A stretch of DNA of 64,000 nt, taken from assembly GCA_019802505.1 (NCBI GenBank), contig JAFMOC010000003.1, positions 4,716,001-4,780,000 on the forward strand. Direction: 5' to 3'. A program made the translations under genes and the position numbers. The DNA is from Corydoras sp. C115 (lineage: Eukaryota; Chordata; Actinopteri; Siluriformes; Callichthyidae). The notes under the pieces are model-generated. The model made no database searches. It worked only from the letters and a program-made list of their open reading frames with translations, and was not told where the DNA came from. Positions 13,526 to 53,280 of the stretch are shown here, in pieces; positions within the stretch are counted from its first letter, which is position 1, and every line of letters begins with the position of its first letter.

Positions 13526-13800
13526 CCTCTATAACATCTGCGTCCTAAATGGAGGTCCTAGCTACATCAAGTGCACTATGTAGTGCATATAACAGTTTCT
13601 TTCTCGCGACAGAATTCTAAGAGACAATATGTATCTAAATCTTTTAAAAAGAAACTCTAAATGTAAACCTTAATAACAAGTATTATCTGATACCGAGGAA
13701 AATTCGAGGCGTATCTTATACATTTATATTTAAATTTAATAAGTTGGCAAAAGAAGTAATGAATGACATTCAGGACGCAGCCGGCGTTTGTTGTCCGCGA
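13526..13800 (-). other. rabepk: rabepk noncoding first exon and promoter region (approximate)
   Basis: On the minus strand a good donor (TAGAGG|GTAAGTG) lies at 13526/13525, matching the acceptor at 12516 that opens the start-codon exon. The 13770-13810 stretch is CpG-rich (GCAGCCGGCG, GTCCGCGACGG), unlike its AT-rich surroundings, and is a plausible TATA-less promoter. The transcription start is inferred. Confidence 0.5.
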
Positions 13801-13814
13801 CGGCTCTGTTCTTC

Positions 13815-14394
13815 TGTGGAGATTCCCGTTTACTAAATTGGTAGTTTACTTAAAGCCGCTCACTACCGACATCTAGTGGAATGATATATAATACAATCGT
13901 CAAAGAAACGCTAGGATTATTTACGTTTGTTTACAGAGAATGTAGTTTTATTGATTGATTGATTGATTGATGATAGTTTATTATTTGATTATTTAACTGA
14001 AATTCAGCAGTGAGAGAGATCGGATGGAATACGTTGGGAAAGAAAAAATACAGGTGATTAAAAAACAAAACAAAACAAAAAACAGCATTACATGTACATG
14101 GAGAGCTTCAGAGGTTCTTTAGTTTAATATTGTGAATGAACTTGTTTACATTTTAAGAAACTTTAAGTAACGTTCTACGTGCATTAAACAATCTTCAAGT
14201 ACAAAATACATTTTATTTCGGGTTTTAAACTTAAGAACCACAAAACGTTCTTAAATCATCTTGTAGCTATTAGCTATAATAGTCTGAAGTTAATATTAGA
14301 AAATCACATCTGCATATCTGACTGGCTGTATACATTTTTGTAATAAAACAAAAAAGAATAGAGTTTAGATAATGCATTTCTTTTACAGTTCTCT
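13815..14394. other. Intergenic, no feature seen
   Basis: AT-rich DNA with a short ATTG repeat near 13950-13970 and a CAAAA repeat near 14064-14083. No coding signal. Confidence 0.6.
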
Positions 14395-14404
14395 AAACCA
14401 AAGA

Positions 14405-14755
14405 GAGGAAGTAAGGTGGTTTGGTGTTTGGCACGTTCTCCTCCCAGTGTAGGGATCCAGGTTTAAATCCTAATCTGGGTGGAGTTTCCATTTTCTCCCC
14501 GTGTCCACGTGGGTTTCCTCCAGGTACTCCGGTTTCCTCCCACAGTCCAAAAACATGGATTAAAGGTAAATTAAATGCTTTAAATTGCCCCATATGGAGT
14601 GTGTCTGTGTGAGTGCGTGTGCCCAGCGATAGATAGCGCCCTGTCCTGGGCGTATCTGCCCAGCACCCAAAACATTCTCCACTGGATGGTCATGGGGAAC
14701 CCCCCTGCGACTCTAGAAGCAGATTAAGTGGAAGATAATGACTGAAAGAATTAAT
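14405..14755 (+). mobile_element. tRNA-derived SINE
   Basis: Moderately diverged copy flanked by AAACCAAAGA (14395-14404 and 14756-14765). Confidence 0.88.
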
Positions 14756-15054
14756 AAACCAAAGATACTATTACAATTTTTTATATTAGGACAAAAAAAT
14801 AAGCAATGATATAGTGATTCCTTAGCATTCCTGCTTTTATAAAGTACTTACATATTTTGACTGTGATTTAATTTATGTCAGTCTGCTTGGATCCTAATTT
14901 AACAAAAAAAAAAAACAAACAAACAAACAAGCGACCAAAAATCACACCCACAAGAGGTCGCTGTTGGAATAAAAATAAAAAGCCATAGTTCTGTTATATG
15001 AAAGCATCAGTTTTGGTTCTCAAATATAACAAGTGTTTAGTGTCTTTTGCGTAA

Positions 15055-15155
15055 TCCTGAGCTGATAATGTTTTGGGCACTGGGCAGATACACCAAGGAC
15101 AGGGCACCAAGCCATCACAGGGCACACACTCACACAGACACACACACTATCAAGG
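15055..15155 (-). repeat. SINE body fragment
   Basis: Only the middle of the SINE body remains (GGGCACTGGGCAGATACACC through the CACACACTAT region), ending near the TA repeat. Confidence 0.7.
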
Positions 15156-15177
15156 GTTGGGAAAGCTTCTTGTATTT

Positions 15178-15179
<2 letters not shown>

Positions 15180-15252
<73 letters not shown>
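15180..15252. repeat. (TA)n microsatellite
   Basis: About 36 TA units directly next to the left terminal repeat of the Tc1/mariner element. Long 'YIYIYI' ORFs here are artefacts. Confidence 0.95.
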
Positions 15253-15256
<4 letters not shown>

Positions 15257-16479
15257 CACTCACTGGCCACTTTATTAGGTACACCATTCTAGTAACGGGT
15301 TGGACCCCCTTTTGCCTTCTGAACTGCCTCAATTCTTCGTGGCATAGATTCAACAAGGTGCTGGAAGCATTCCTCAGAGAGTTTGGTCCATATTGACATG
15401 ATGGCATCACACAGTTGCCGCAGATTTGTTGGCTGCACATCCATGATGCGAATCCCCTGTTCCATCACATCCCAAAGATGCTCTATTGGATTGAGATCTG
15501 GTGACTGTGGAGGCCATTTGAGTACAGTGAACTCATTGTCATGTTCAAGAAACCAGTCTGAGATGATTCCAGCTTTATGACATGGCGCATTATCCTGCTG
15601 AAAGTAGCCATCAGATGTTGGGTACATTGTGGTCATAAAGGGATGGACATGGTCAGCAACAATACTCAGGTAGGCTGTGGCGTTGCAATGATGCTCAATT
15701 GGTACCAAGGGGCCCAAAGAGTGCCAAGAAAATATTCCCCACACCATGATACCACCACCACCAGCCTGAACCGTTGATACAAGGCAGGATGGATCCATGC
15801 TTTCATGTTGTTGACGCCAAATTCTGACCCTACCATCCGAATGTCGCAGCAGAAATCGAGACTCATCAGACCAGGCAACGTTTTTCCAATCTTCTATTGT
15901 CCAATTTCGATGAGCTTGTGCAAATTGTAGCCTCAGTTTCCTGTTCTTAGCTGAAAGGAGTGGCACCCGGTGTGGTCTTCTGCTGCTGTAGCCCATCTGC
16001 CTCAAAGTTCGACGTACTGTGCGTTCAGAGATGCTCTTCTGCCTACCTTGGTTGTAACGGGTGGCTATTTGAGTCACTGTTGCCTTTCTATCAGCTCGAA
16101 CCAATCTGGCCATTCTCCTCTGACCTCTGGCATCAACAAGGCATTTCCGCCCACAGAACTGCCGCTCACTGGATGTTTTTTCTTTTTCGGACCATTCTCT
16201 GTAAACCCTAGAGATGGTTGTGCGTGAAAATCCCAGTAGATCAGCAGTTTCTGAAATACTCAGACCAGCCCTTCTGGCACCAACAACCATGCCACGTTCA
16301 AAGGCACTCAAATCACCTTTCTTCCCCATACTGATGCTCGGTTTGAACTGCAGGAGATTGTCTTGACCATGTCTCTACATGCCTAAATGCACTGAGTTGC
16401 CGCCATGTGATTGGCTGATTAGAAATTAAGTGTTAATGAACAGTTGGACAGGTGTACCTAATAAAGTGGCCGGTGAGTG
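15257..16479 (-). mobile_element. Tc1/mariner transposon (DD36E-type spacing), apparently intact
   Basis: Element of 1223 bp bounded by TA dinucleotides (15255-15256 and 16480-16481). The 29-bp terminal inverted repeats, 15257-15285 and 16451-16479, begin CACTCAC(T/C)GGCCACTTTA and differ at one base. One uninterrupted transposase ORF fills the inside. The left end abuts the TA microsatellite, a natural source of TA targets. Related terminal sequences near 29.29 and 60.33 kb indicate non-autonomous or decayed relatives. Confidence 0.94.
15289..16329 (-). CDS. Tc1/mariner transposase, 346 aa
   Basis: Cut-and-paste transposase. The N-terminal half has a paired-type helix-turn-helix DNA-binding region (ISETADLLGFSRTTISRVYR near residues 24-43, then a second HTH around SERTVRRTLRQMGY). 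The C-terminal DDE domain shows catalytic Asp in AWSDESRF, Asp in FQQDNAPCHK and Glu in SPDLNPIEHLW. I count 36 residues between the second Asp and the Glu, against 34 in Sleeping Beauty-like Tc1, which matches the DD36E (Incomer-type) group. The family's GGGGIMVWG glycine-rich box is present. Start and stop are clean and no frameshift is seen, so it may encode a full-length protein; activity is not shown. Confidence 0.93.
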   Translation of the reverse strand: MGKKGDLSAFERGMVVGARRAGLSISETADLLGFSRTTISRVYREWSEKEKTSSERQFCGRKCLVDARGQRRMARLVRADRKATVTQIATRYNQGRQKSISERTVRRTLRQMGYSSRRPHRVPLLSAKNRKLRLQFAQAHRNWTIEDWKNVAWSDESRFLLRHSDGRVRIWRQQHESMDPSCLVSTVQAGGGGIMVWGIFSWHSLGPLVPIEHHCNATAYLSIVADHVHPFMTTMYPTSDGYFQQDNAPCHKAGIISDWFLEHDNEFTVLKWPPQSPDLNPIEHLWDVMEQGIRIMDVQPTNLRQLCDAIMSIWTKLSEECFQHLVESMPRRIEAVQKAKGGPTRY

Positions 16480-17539
16480 TATATTGAGCTAAGTTATTAA
16501 TTACGCGACAATAAATGAAGCTTCACTACACAAAATAGAAATAAAGCAAGCTAAGTTACATAAATGATAAAAAAGTAACTTACCTACTCAGAGGCTAATT
16601 TATGTTGTACCAACCTAATGCCAGATTAGTGCAAAATGAGTCAGATACAACGATTGAAACATTTATTGAAAAAGAGCTGATGGTCTAACAACACAAAAAA
16701 TTATATTTAATTCAGTTGAAATACCTGGAGCTTAGTGATAAAAAACTCCTATGTATATGATAATCTAATTTCACAATGATGAAATCTTCATGCTAAATTT
16801 AAGCTTTAAGATGATGGATAAACTCTTAGACAGGCTAGTACAATTACATTTGTTGGCTATTTTCTCCCTGCAGGTCTGCATGAGTTAACATTTGTTACAG
16901 GATGTAATTCCCTCGTTTCAACTCATTTCTAACATCTCCTTCATTATAGCCTACTGCAGTAGGGAAACTAATGAGTTACCTGATTGTGGGTTCCTAGGTT
17001 GGTATTAAATGTTTTAGATGACAACAGTTTGGTTTTGGGATCTCAAATCCTTTTCATTTTATCGCTCCAAAGTTGTTGGAAACATCCCATTATATCCCAT
17101 GGACAGGAGAGGATTTATAAAAGCTGCAAATAGAGTTCATTTGTACTTTTTGACATATTTTGGGTATACATATTTTCTTTGCTACAACATTATTCCCTTT
17201 ATTCTTCATCTTTATATACACATAAATTGACTATTATTCAAATCTTGTGACTTTTAGGACAGCCAATAGCTACTTTCTTTTCAGATAAGACAAGCAGAGT
17301 AGAAGCTGTCAAATGAATATGCTTCATTTCTGTCTGAATTTTGTGTTTCAAAATCATACTACAGAGCAAACCACTGCTTTTCTCAGGCATGACTTTTGGA
17401 ATTTTTTTGGATGCTGTGTTGCTACTATAAAGTTAATTGCTAAAGAAATCAGCAATGCTACTGCCAAGCTATGGGAAAATGTAGTTAAACTAATAGCTTT
17501 GTTACATATAGCGGTGTTACCACCCATCATTGCACACTC

Positions 17540-17740
17540 TAAAGGGGCAATTTAGATAGGGGTAATTTAGAGCAGCCAATTTACCTTGAATCCATGCTTT
17601 TGGACTGTGGAGAACCTGGAAGACACCCAGGAACATGGAAACAAGGGAGAACATGAAAACTTCACTCAGATTGGTATTCCACCCTGGATTCTCAGTGCTG
17701 CGAGGCAAACATGCTAACCACTACCACTGTGCTACCCCTT
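17540..17740 (-). repeat. SINE remnant
   Basis: Degraded reverse copy: GGGCAATTTAGA, ATGCTTTTGGACTGTGGAGA and a decayed head GCTAACCACTACCACTGTGC. Confidence 0.75.
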
Positions 17741-18814
17741 ATTACATGATTTAGAGATAAATGGAAATAAGTGAATTTATATTAATAAGAAAACTACTAA
17801 TAAAAAAGCCCTCATGTCCGATATACATTAAGAGAACATACCAAGCTACACACGGACAGTAAACCATCTGTTCATGACTCTTTTTTATAAAAGTAATAAT
17901 ATATTTTTATTTCACTCAGAATAATTTACCAAATTAGGACAAATATGCTTATTATGATAAAGTAATTTATTGTTTTTACTTTTTCTACTAAAATAAGTTA
18001 CGTTTTGTCTCTCAATGAAATATGCATGTTTGGCAAAGAATAAATTAATAAATTAATATGGACACACTAAATGCATATCATTATAGTCAGATGAACCTTT
18101 TTTTTTTACTATAAAAACCTTTAAATAAAGTCACACAGAGACCTGGACTTTTACAGCTGAGAGCTTAACAAAATTTGTGCATCTATCTGTATATCCTAAA
18201 ATACACCTTGGCTTGTAGGGCTAAATTAGATCATGTCATTGTGCTTAAGATCTCAAATCGAGTCTGCACTTAAAATCTGCTTTGCCCCAGGTTTTAATGC
18301 TACAGGAATCACTCACACCTCCATCTGTCGCTTTTGGTTCAGTGAGTCACTGCTGGTTCAGAATTGTGTTAACGTGCCTTAAGTGCTTCATGTTGCTTTC
18401 TGAACCATGCAAAATAATGCAAATGACAGTGTAAGTTTTATATACCATATATAAATATATATTACTTCAATTACAAAAAATAATCACTAAGCATCAAACA
18501 ACACGCTAATATGAAATGATAGAGCATATACATTACAGCTAAATAATAATCAATAAACTATGAGGTGGTATATTCCATATTCTTTTCTGTCAATTTAAAA
18601 AAGGACAGTCCAGTGCATAAATGCAGGTGTTGTTTAAAATGGTTTATATGGATTGGACAGTGTTGCCTAATCCACCATACAGCCCAGATCAAACTCCCTC
18701 AGATTTGGTGTGTTTAAGCCTCTTAAAGATGCGCTTGCAATTGATGTACTTGAAAGATGATAAAATATTGATGAAATATTATTGGAAACACAGATTAAAA
18801 TAAATAATAAGCCA

Positions 18815-19450
18815 ATATCCTGTTACGCAGTGATCAATATTCACTTTAAAATGAAGATAAGATTACCACATGAAAGACCAGTTTATTAACCCTTAAGGTT
18901 GTGTATTATTATAATTAAATCACAGGAAGAGTTCTAACATCCCTCAGCTTCTCGTTGTGCCTAACAAGACCTCTTTCCCGTGATGTTTTTCACCATAATA
19001 ACACACAACCTCAAGTGCCTTATTTCTTTTTTCTAAAAAGGATAGATCCGGTCCTTAAATCTGATTGGCTGAGCCATTTGTCAAGCTGTGACATTATTGA
19101 CAATAACACACAACTCTGACTGCTTCACATTTGTATCAATGCGTGATATACCATAAATTTTTCCTGATATTTTCTGTAAACTGCGTTCTGTAATTTGGCC
19201 AGTAGATTGCCAATATTTGATTGTTAGAGAAACCAGATCAATCAACGTTCAGCGTTCACTTAAAAAACTGTACTAGATTACATCGCGGAAGTCCAGTTTA
19301 TTAAAGTTTATGCTTTTAAAAAATGCCTTTATGAATCAAACCTTTTATTTACATATGGTGTGTTTGTAACTGTTTGTAAAAGCAACAAGGCACCCTATGC
19401 ATAATGCCTAAAAACATCCCTTTCCCGTGATTTATTCACAATAATGTAGT
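18815..19450 (+). repeat. Palindromic MITE-like repeat, one and a half units
   Basis: First part, 18893-19020, forms a fold-back: AAGGTTGTGTATTATTA on the left against TAATAACACACAACCTCAAG on the right. Second part, about 19038-19450, matches the copy at 49490-49915 along its length (GGTCCTTAAATCTGATTGGC, GACATTATTGACAATAA, GTGTGTTTGTAACTG, TCCCGTGATTTATTCACAAT). No ORF and no clear terminal repeats, so this is a non-autonomous repeat of unknown class. Confidence 0.65.
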
Positions 19451-20639
19451 ATTGTAATATAGAGCTCTATCACCTGTCTATTGCTAGTTAATGGCTTGAT
19501 TTCAATTTATACTGTTAAATCCAGATGCCAAAGTGTTTGTAAATAATTATGTAGTTATTAGATTGCTTGAGTTTGGTGAAAATAGTATTTCTACTCTGTT
19601 TAGATAGCTATTCCCTTTAACACTCTGATCAAGAAGTATGGACTACACTGGGCCAGTTCTGAAATTCAGTTTAAGTGTAAATCTACATTACAATAGGATT
19701 GTAGCAGCGGAGACAAAATCAAATGCTGATTTATGAATAGGAGTCGAAGTCAGGGAAAGAGTGAAGTAATAATTCTCACTTGTCGCTTGTCTGTGTTAAA
19801 TGTCTGTGTGTGTGTACAGCTTAAACGAAAGAGAAGTAAAGGCTCAAAAGGAAATGAGTGCATAAACAGCAGCACATGAGCTACACTGACACTGAAATAT
19901 CTCTGTCTGTGAGCAACTGGGAAGGGGGGGATTGGATATCTGAGGTCTTATGGGCCTGTGGAGACCTGTTATTTTGTCCTGCTGTGGTGTTGAGTTTACC
20001 ACGCGTGCTGTGATCTAATAGTGTGACCAGCGAACAGTGTGACCTTTGAGAGTGAATATGGTGGCTCCAATCAATATTTTATACATTTAACCATTCCATT
20101 CAGAAAGCAGCTTAAACCATTTCTTTTGATCAATTCTCTTGGGAACTGGGTACCATTCCACTGTTATAAACTGTAGGAGAATATTTAATCCCTACTTATA
20201 CACCAATGCATACATGGAGAGTGTACATGTGACATCTGCTGTTCCACTCTCGCTGAATTAATCCAGGTCATTTCTAGGTCAGTGTGTCAAAAACAACACA
20301 AACACAATCAGCACCATCCAAATATCAGACATTACATCTCACAGGTTTTACTCAGTTACACAAAAGATGGTTTAGATATATAAAATCATTCTGGCATTAT
20401 ATTTACGGTCCTATACCTCTCTATTTAGACATAAATGTGTGTGGCATGAGCGTGTGACTGAGAAGCAAAAATGTGTACTTCTCCAAAAATAATTTACTGA
20501 CTGCTGCAGGCTCAAGAATTTTGAGCAAAACGATGATCACCCATCAGAAAGCACTACTCACACACTTACCACACAGAAGCACAGTGTTAGATATAGTAGT
20601 ACATTTTTGTTTGTATTATTTCAAGCATTCTCAGCTGAG

Positions 20640-20945
20640 ATAAAACGATTCACGATGAGCACTAATCCGGTATCCTGTTACTTAGCAATCAGCTTTTACT
20701 TCAGGAATCAGTTTATTAAAGATTTTGTTTTCAGTAAACACATTTATAAATCAAACCTTCTTTTTTATTATAGTGTGTTTGTAACTGTTTTATAAAAGCA
20801 GTTATGCAGTCAAGGTTGTGCATTATTGTAAATAAATCACGGAAAAGAGGTATAACTTTACTCTGCTTCGCATCTTTTTCTAGTGATTTATTCACAATAA
20901 AGCACAACCTCTTATGCATTTGCTTCACTATAACAGGTTTCAAGT
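20640..20945 (+). repeat. Palindromic MITE-like repeat
   Basis: Shares TATCCTGTTACTTAGCAATCA with 18.82 kb. The strongest hairpin of the family pairs AAGGTTGTGCATTATTGTAA (20812 onward) with the sequence ending TTCACAATAAAGCACAACCT near 20912. Confidence 0.65.
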
Positions 20946-21356
20946 GGACTACTACAAAAACACAAGCGCTTTTAATATGCAATTTTTAAAATTATAATAT
21001 ATCATATCATAGATGTACATAAGACATTGATTCGTGCTATTCTAAATATAAATTGGTGAATTTAACAATTTTATTTACTCTTTAAGTTGCCAGCAGCAGT
21101 TATTACATATTTACCAATAGTGCACTTATCAAAACAATCAATTAAAGAAAATGTTTTTAGCTGTGTATGTGTTTGTGTGTCTGTGGGTTTGTAAAATAAG
21201 AATCTATAAAATCTATAAAATGTGTTTAGTTTGTTGGTGTGTTTAGTTTATGCTGAAGTGGATTATTAACTATGGAAACAAGGTATAACGCCATGCACTC
21301 TCCTTTCACTCTACTCACATTCTTTGACTTATTTGGATTGCTATGCCCCTCATACT

Positions 21357-21420
21357 CTCTCCCTCTCTCTCTCTCTGTCTCTCTCTCTCTCTCTCTTTCG
21401 CCTTTTCCACCCCCTCACCC
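21357..21420 (+). repeat. CT-rich tract, probable polypyrimidine tract
   Basis: CT dinucleotide repeats followed by CCTTTTCCACCCCCTCACCC and then TTCTTAG. It sits directly before the proposed acceptor of the first RGS3-like exon and is a strong polypyrimidine tract. Confidence 0.75.
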
Positions 21421-21453
21421 CTTTATGGTTCTTAGGTTGCAGGCTGCAAGCTC

Positions 21454-50263
<28,810 letters not shown>

Positions 50264-51794
50264 GTAAGTGCAACTGTGTGCAGGAGTGTATGGTCCTCAG
50301 CTGTAGCCTAGTGGAAGAGGGAGGGGCAAGACATGCAGGTCACTATGGGGGAAGCCAGGGATTAAAGGGAGCGTTACAGATTAGGAGAGAGAGGGAGAAG
50401 GCTGAATGTGCCACGCTAACGTCAGAAGCGAGTGCACACACGTCGAATAGCTCTCTGTTTTTGGAGTTATTTTGAGCTCACATCTAAAACTCATGGATGC
50501 ATAAATACACTCCTGCACACACTCTAGTCAAGAATGAAGTCCTCAAGATTAAATTAGGTAAGTGGTGTCTCTTCATTTACAATATGAAGCAATGCTGAGT
50601 GATGTGGCACAAGTGTAACATTTCGAGACCTTCTAACCAAAAATACTTTGTTACAATTCTGACATTTGGAAAGTTGAAACAAAGTAATGCCATAGTTGAA
50701 AGTACTGTCAATACAAATATGAAAATAAAATGAATTACAGAATATGCTTAATCAAATTTGAATAAATTGGACTAAGTATGGTCTGTTGATTATCAAGCAG
50801 TTTTTAAGCACCAAGACATATGAACATATTGTGATATAAGGCATATTGTGGTAAAGTGACTAGCTAAAAGGAAGTATTTTTTAAAAGATCAGGACCCTAT
50901 GTCAGCCTCTTTATGTGTGAAAATGATTTATGTTGCTCACCAATTAACTATTTTTTAATTTTATTCTGATGAATTTTGACATTGTTTCCCTAGATTATGT
51001 TCCTGACATCAGGCAAGCAAAAAGTCCATAGATAAATAATCTGATTATTCAGTATAATAAAGCTTTAACTGACCTTATTTAACTGCAATAAAATGTGGCT
51101 GAGCCTTGACCTGGCCAAATAAAGCAATTCCACATTATAACACTCAAAAGTCACAATTTCGTTTATACGATATTGAGAAGTATTGATGTAAGTCATGTAA
51201 AGCATTTACTGATTTATTTTTAGTCTGGGCTTCTCCTCTTTTACCTTATTTATTCAGTTTTACCTTTAATTTCTCCCAATGAGCTATGAATGTTCAGTTT
51301 TTAATATTAATTGCAGAATCTATGTGTTTTACGAAGATATGAAATGTTTCGTGTTTTAACTGAATGTTTAGGCTTTTAAAATTTAAATAAAGCTCTGGCT
51401 TTATGTTTTTTGAAAATGTAAATGAGAATAGTCTAAACATTTGGGAATTTTATTTTCTTTGTTAAGAATACAGTTTGTAACAAGTGTCAAATATTGTACA
51501 TTATTTTGTTCTAGCAGCCCAGTGTTTTAAAAAATTGATGATGATTATTATGGTGACAATAATGATGATCCAGAATCTTGGTCCACCTTACTAAATTAGG
51601 ACAGCTAGCTTCAGTTCTGTGTGGTATATGGTGCTGTCTTGGTGGTGCTGTGGTGGAATCTTTGGGCACTTGGTACTTGGTACACTATTCAGGGTTCATC
51701 ATATTTAAGAAAAAAACAACATGAGGACACCAATTAATTTGTTAATAAATAAAACATTTTTATTTTTCTTTAGAATTATCTGAATATTTGTTTA

Positions 51795-51795
<1 letters not shown>
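50264..51795 (+). other. rgs3: Downstream RGS3-like intron, first part
   Basis: 50290-50575 is less AT-rich, contains TAACGTCAG (CRE-like) and ends at a good donor, TTAG|GTAAGT, near 50569; it is a candidate alternative first exon (see findings). The rest is AT-rich with no signal. Confidence 0.4.

Positions 51796-51798
<3 letters not shown>

Positions 51799-51861
<63 letters not shown>
51799..51861. repeat. (TA)n microsatellite
   Basis: About 31 TA units. Confidence 0.95.
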
Positions 51862-51862
<1 letters not shown>

Positions 51863-52262
51863 TTCTAATAGTAAATATAAATTTAACTAGTTGCCAGATT
51901 TGAAAGAATTAAAAAAATTACAGACACCCCGAATAAGTGTTGTAGACACCAGGGGTGCTCAGAACCCTCTTAGAAAACCACTGCTTTAGCTATTCTGGCA
52001 CTTTTGTAGTGTACCCTCTGGTGTTCATCTGACAGAACTACAATAGGTGCTAAAATAATAAAATATTTGACATTATCACTGTCTTTGATACAGATACAAT
52101 ACATTTGCTACAAACATAATATTTTTTGTAACTTGGACGTCAAAATGATATTGCAGATAATGCCTCATGCAAATGTGAATATCATATTAAATGTGCAGCA
52201 ATATCTGAACAAAAAAAATGCAAATACAAACCAACATAATTAATTCTTAAATGTTCAGCTAG

Positions 52263-52446
52263 CGGCGGCACGGTGGCTTAGTGGTTAGCACATTCGCCTC
52301 TCAGCACTAGGGATTCCCGGTTCGAATCCCCATCTGGTTGGAGTTTCCATGTTCTCCCCATGTCTGCGTGGGTTTCCTCTGGGTTCTCCGGTTTCCTCCC
52401 ACCGCGACCCTAATAGAGGATAAAGCGGAAGATAATGGATGGATGG
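52263..52446 (+). mobile_element. tRNA-derived SINE, short internally deleted copy
   Basis: Flanked by ATGTTCAGCTAG (52251-52262 and 52447-52458). The head and first body part join directly to the tail at TCCTCCCACCGCGACCC, removing about 165 bases. (GGAT)n tail. Confidence 0.93.
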
Positions 52447-52529
52447 ATGTTCAGCTAGCTCAGAGACAGGTTATAAAATTGTGCCCTGGCTAAATAAAAT
52501 GTCTATTCAGTGTCAGTGATGTGATGCTT

Positions 52530-52640
52530 TTATCCAATGCTAGAGCAGATGCTTTTATCTAAAGCGACATACAAGAGAAAACAACACAAGTCAGTAGTTA
52601 AGGAGGAACCAGTTACACAGTAGTATTATCTACTTGATCA
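52530..52640 (-). repeat. L2-type 3' tail fragment
   Basis: Reverse-oriented tail: GCAGATGCTTTTATCTAAAG, CGACATACAAGAGAAAACAA and the CACAAGTCAGTAGTTAAGGA region, parallel to 61.1-61.2 and 62.2 kb. Confidence 0.75.
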
Positions 52641-52669
52641 TTATTTGATTCGGCTTTAATGCCTACATT

Positions 52670-52771
52670 TCATTCATTCATTCATTCATTCATTCATTCA
52701 TTCATTCATTCATTCATTCATTCATTCATACATTTCATTCATTCATTCATTCATTCATTCATTCATTCATT
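52670..52771. repeat. (TTCA)n tandem repeat
   Basis: About 23 TTCA units with one interruption (ATACATTTCA). It is the expanded tail of the following reverse-oriented SINE fragment. Confidence 0.92.
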
Positions 52772-52878
52772 ATCTTCCTCTTAATCCTGTTATAGGGTTG
52801 CAAGGGGATTCCCCATGCCCATCAAGGGGAGAATGTTTCGAGCACTGGGCAGATACATCCAGGACAGGGCAACATTCC
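52772..52878 (-). repeat. SINE 3' fragment
   Basis: Tail-proximal part only (TTATCTTCCTCTTAATCCTG ... GGCAGATACATCCAGGACAG). Confidence 0.8.
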
Positions 52879-52919
52879 ATGAATTTTGAAATAGTAAATC
52901 TTTAATAAGTTACCATGTA

Positions 52920-53266
52920 TGGCTGCACAGTGGCTTATTGGTTAGCAGGTTTGCCTCTCAGCGCTGGAGATTCCATGCTCGAATCCCCATCTGGGTGGAG
53001 TATCCATGTTCTTCCCATGTCTGTTTGGGTTTCCTCTGGGTTCTCTGATTTCCTCCCACAGTCCCAAAAACAAGGATTCAAGATAAATTGCCCCATATGG
53101 TGTGTGTTTAGGTGTGTGTCTGTCTGTGTGAGTGTGCCCAGCGATAGATTGATGCCCTGTCCTGGGTGTGTTTGCCCAGCACCAGAAACGTTCTCCTCTG
53201 GATGGGCATGGGGAACCCCCTGCGAACCTAGTAAAGGATTAAGCGGAAGATAATGAATGAATGAAT
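52920..53266 (+). mobile_element. tRNA-derived SINE
   Basis: Full-length, moderately diverged copy flanked by TAAGTTACCATGTA (52906-52919 and 53267-53280). Confidence 0.92.
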
Positions 53267-53280
53267 TAAGTTACCATGTA

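Larger units (their letters stand above)
16482..21435. other. Upstream region of the RGS3-like gene
   Basis: AT-rich DNA between the transposon and the first recognised RGS3-like exon. It holds a SINE remnant (17540-17740), palindromic MITE-like copies (18815-19450, 20640-20945) and a CT-rich tract at 21357-21420. Untranslated first exons of the RGS3-like gene may lie here, but none can be recognised. Confidence 0.5.

Noticed and set aside
15020..15440. ORFs made of alternating Tyr-Ile on both strands
   Set aside because: Translations of the TA microsatellite.
52670..52771. Regularly spaced short repeats, considered as CRISPR
   Set aside because: It is a plain TTCA tandem repeat without spacers, in a vertebrate genome, and is the tail of a SINE.
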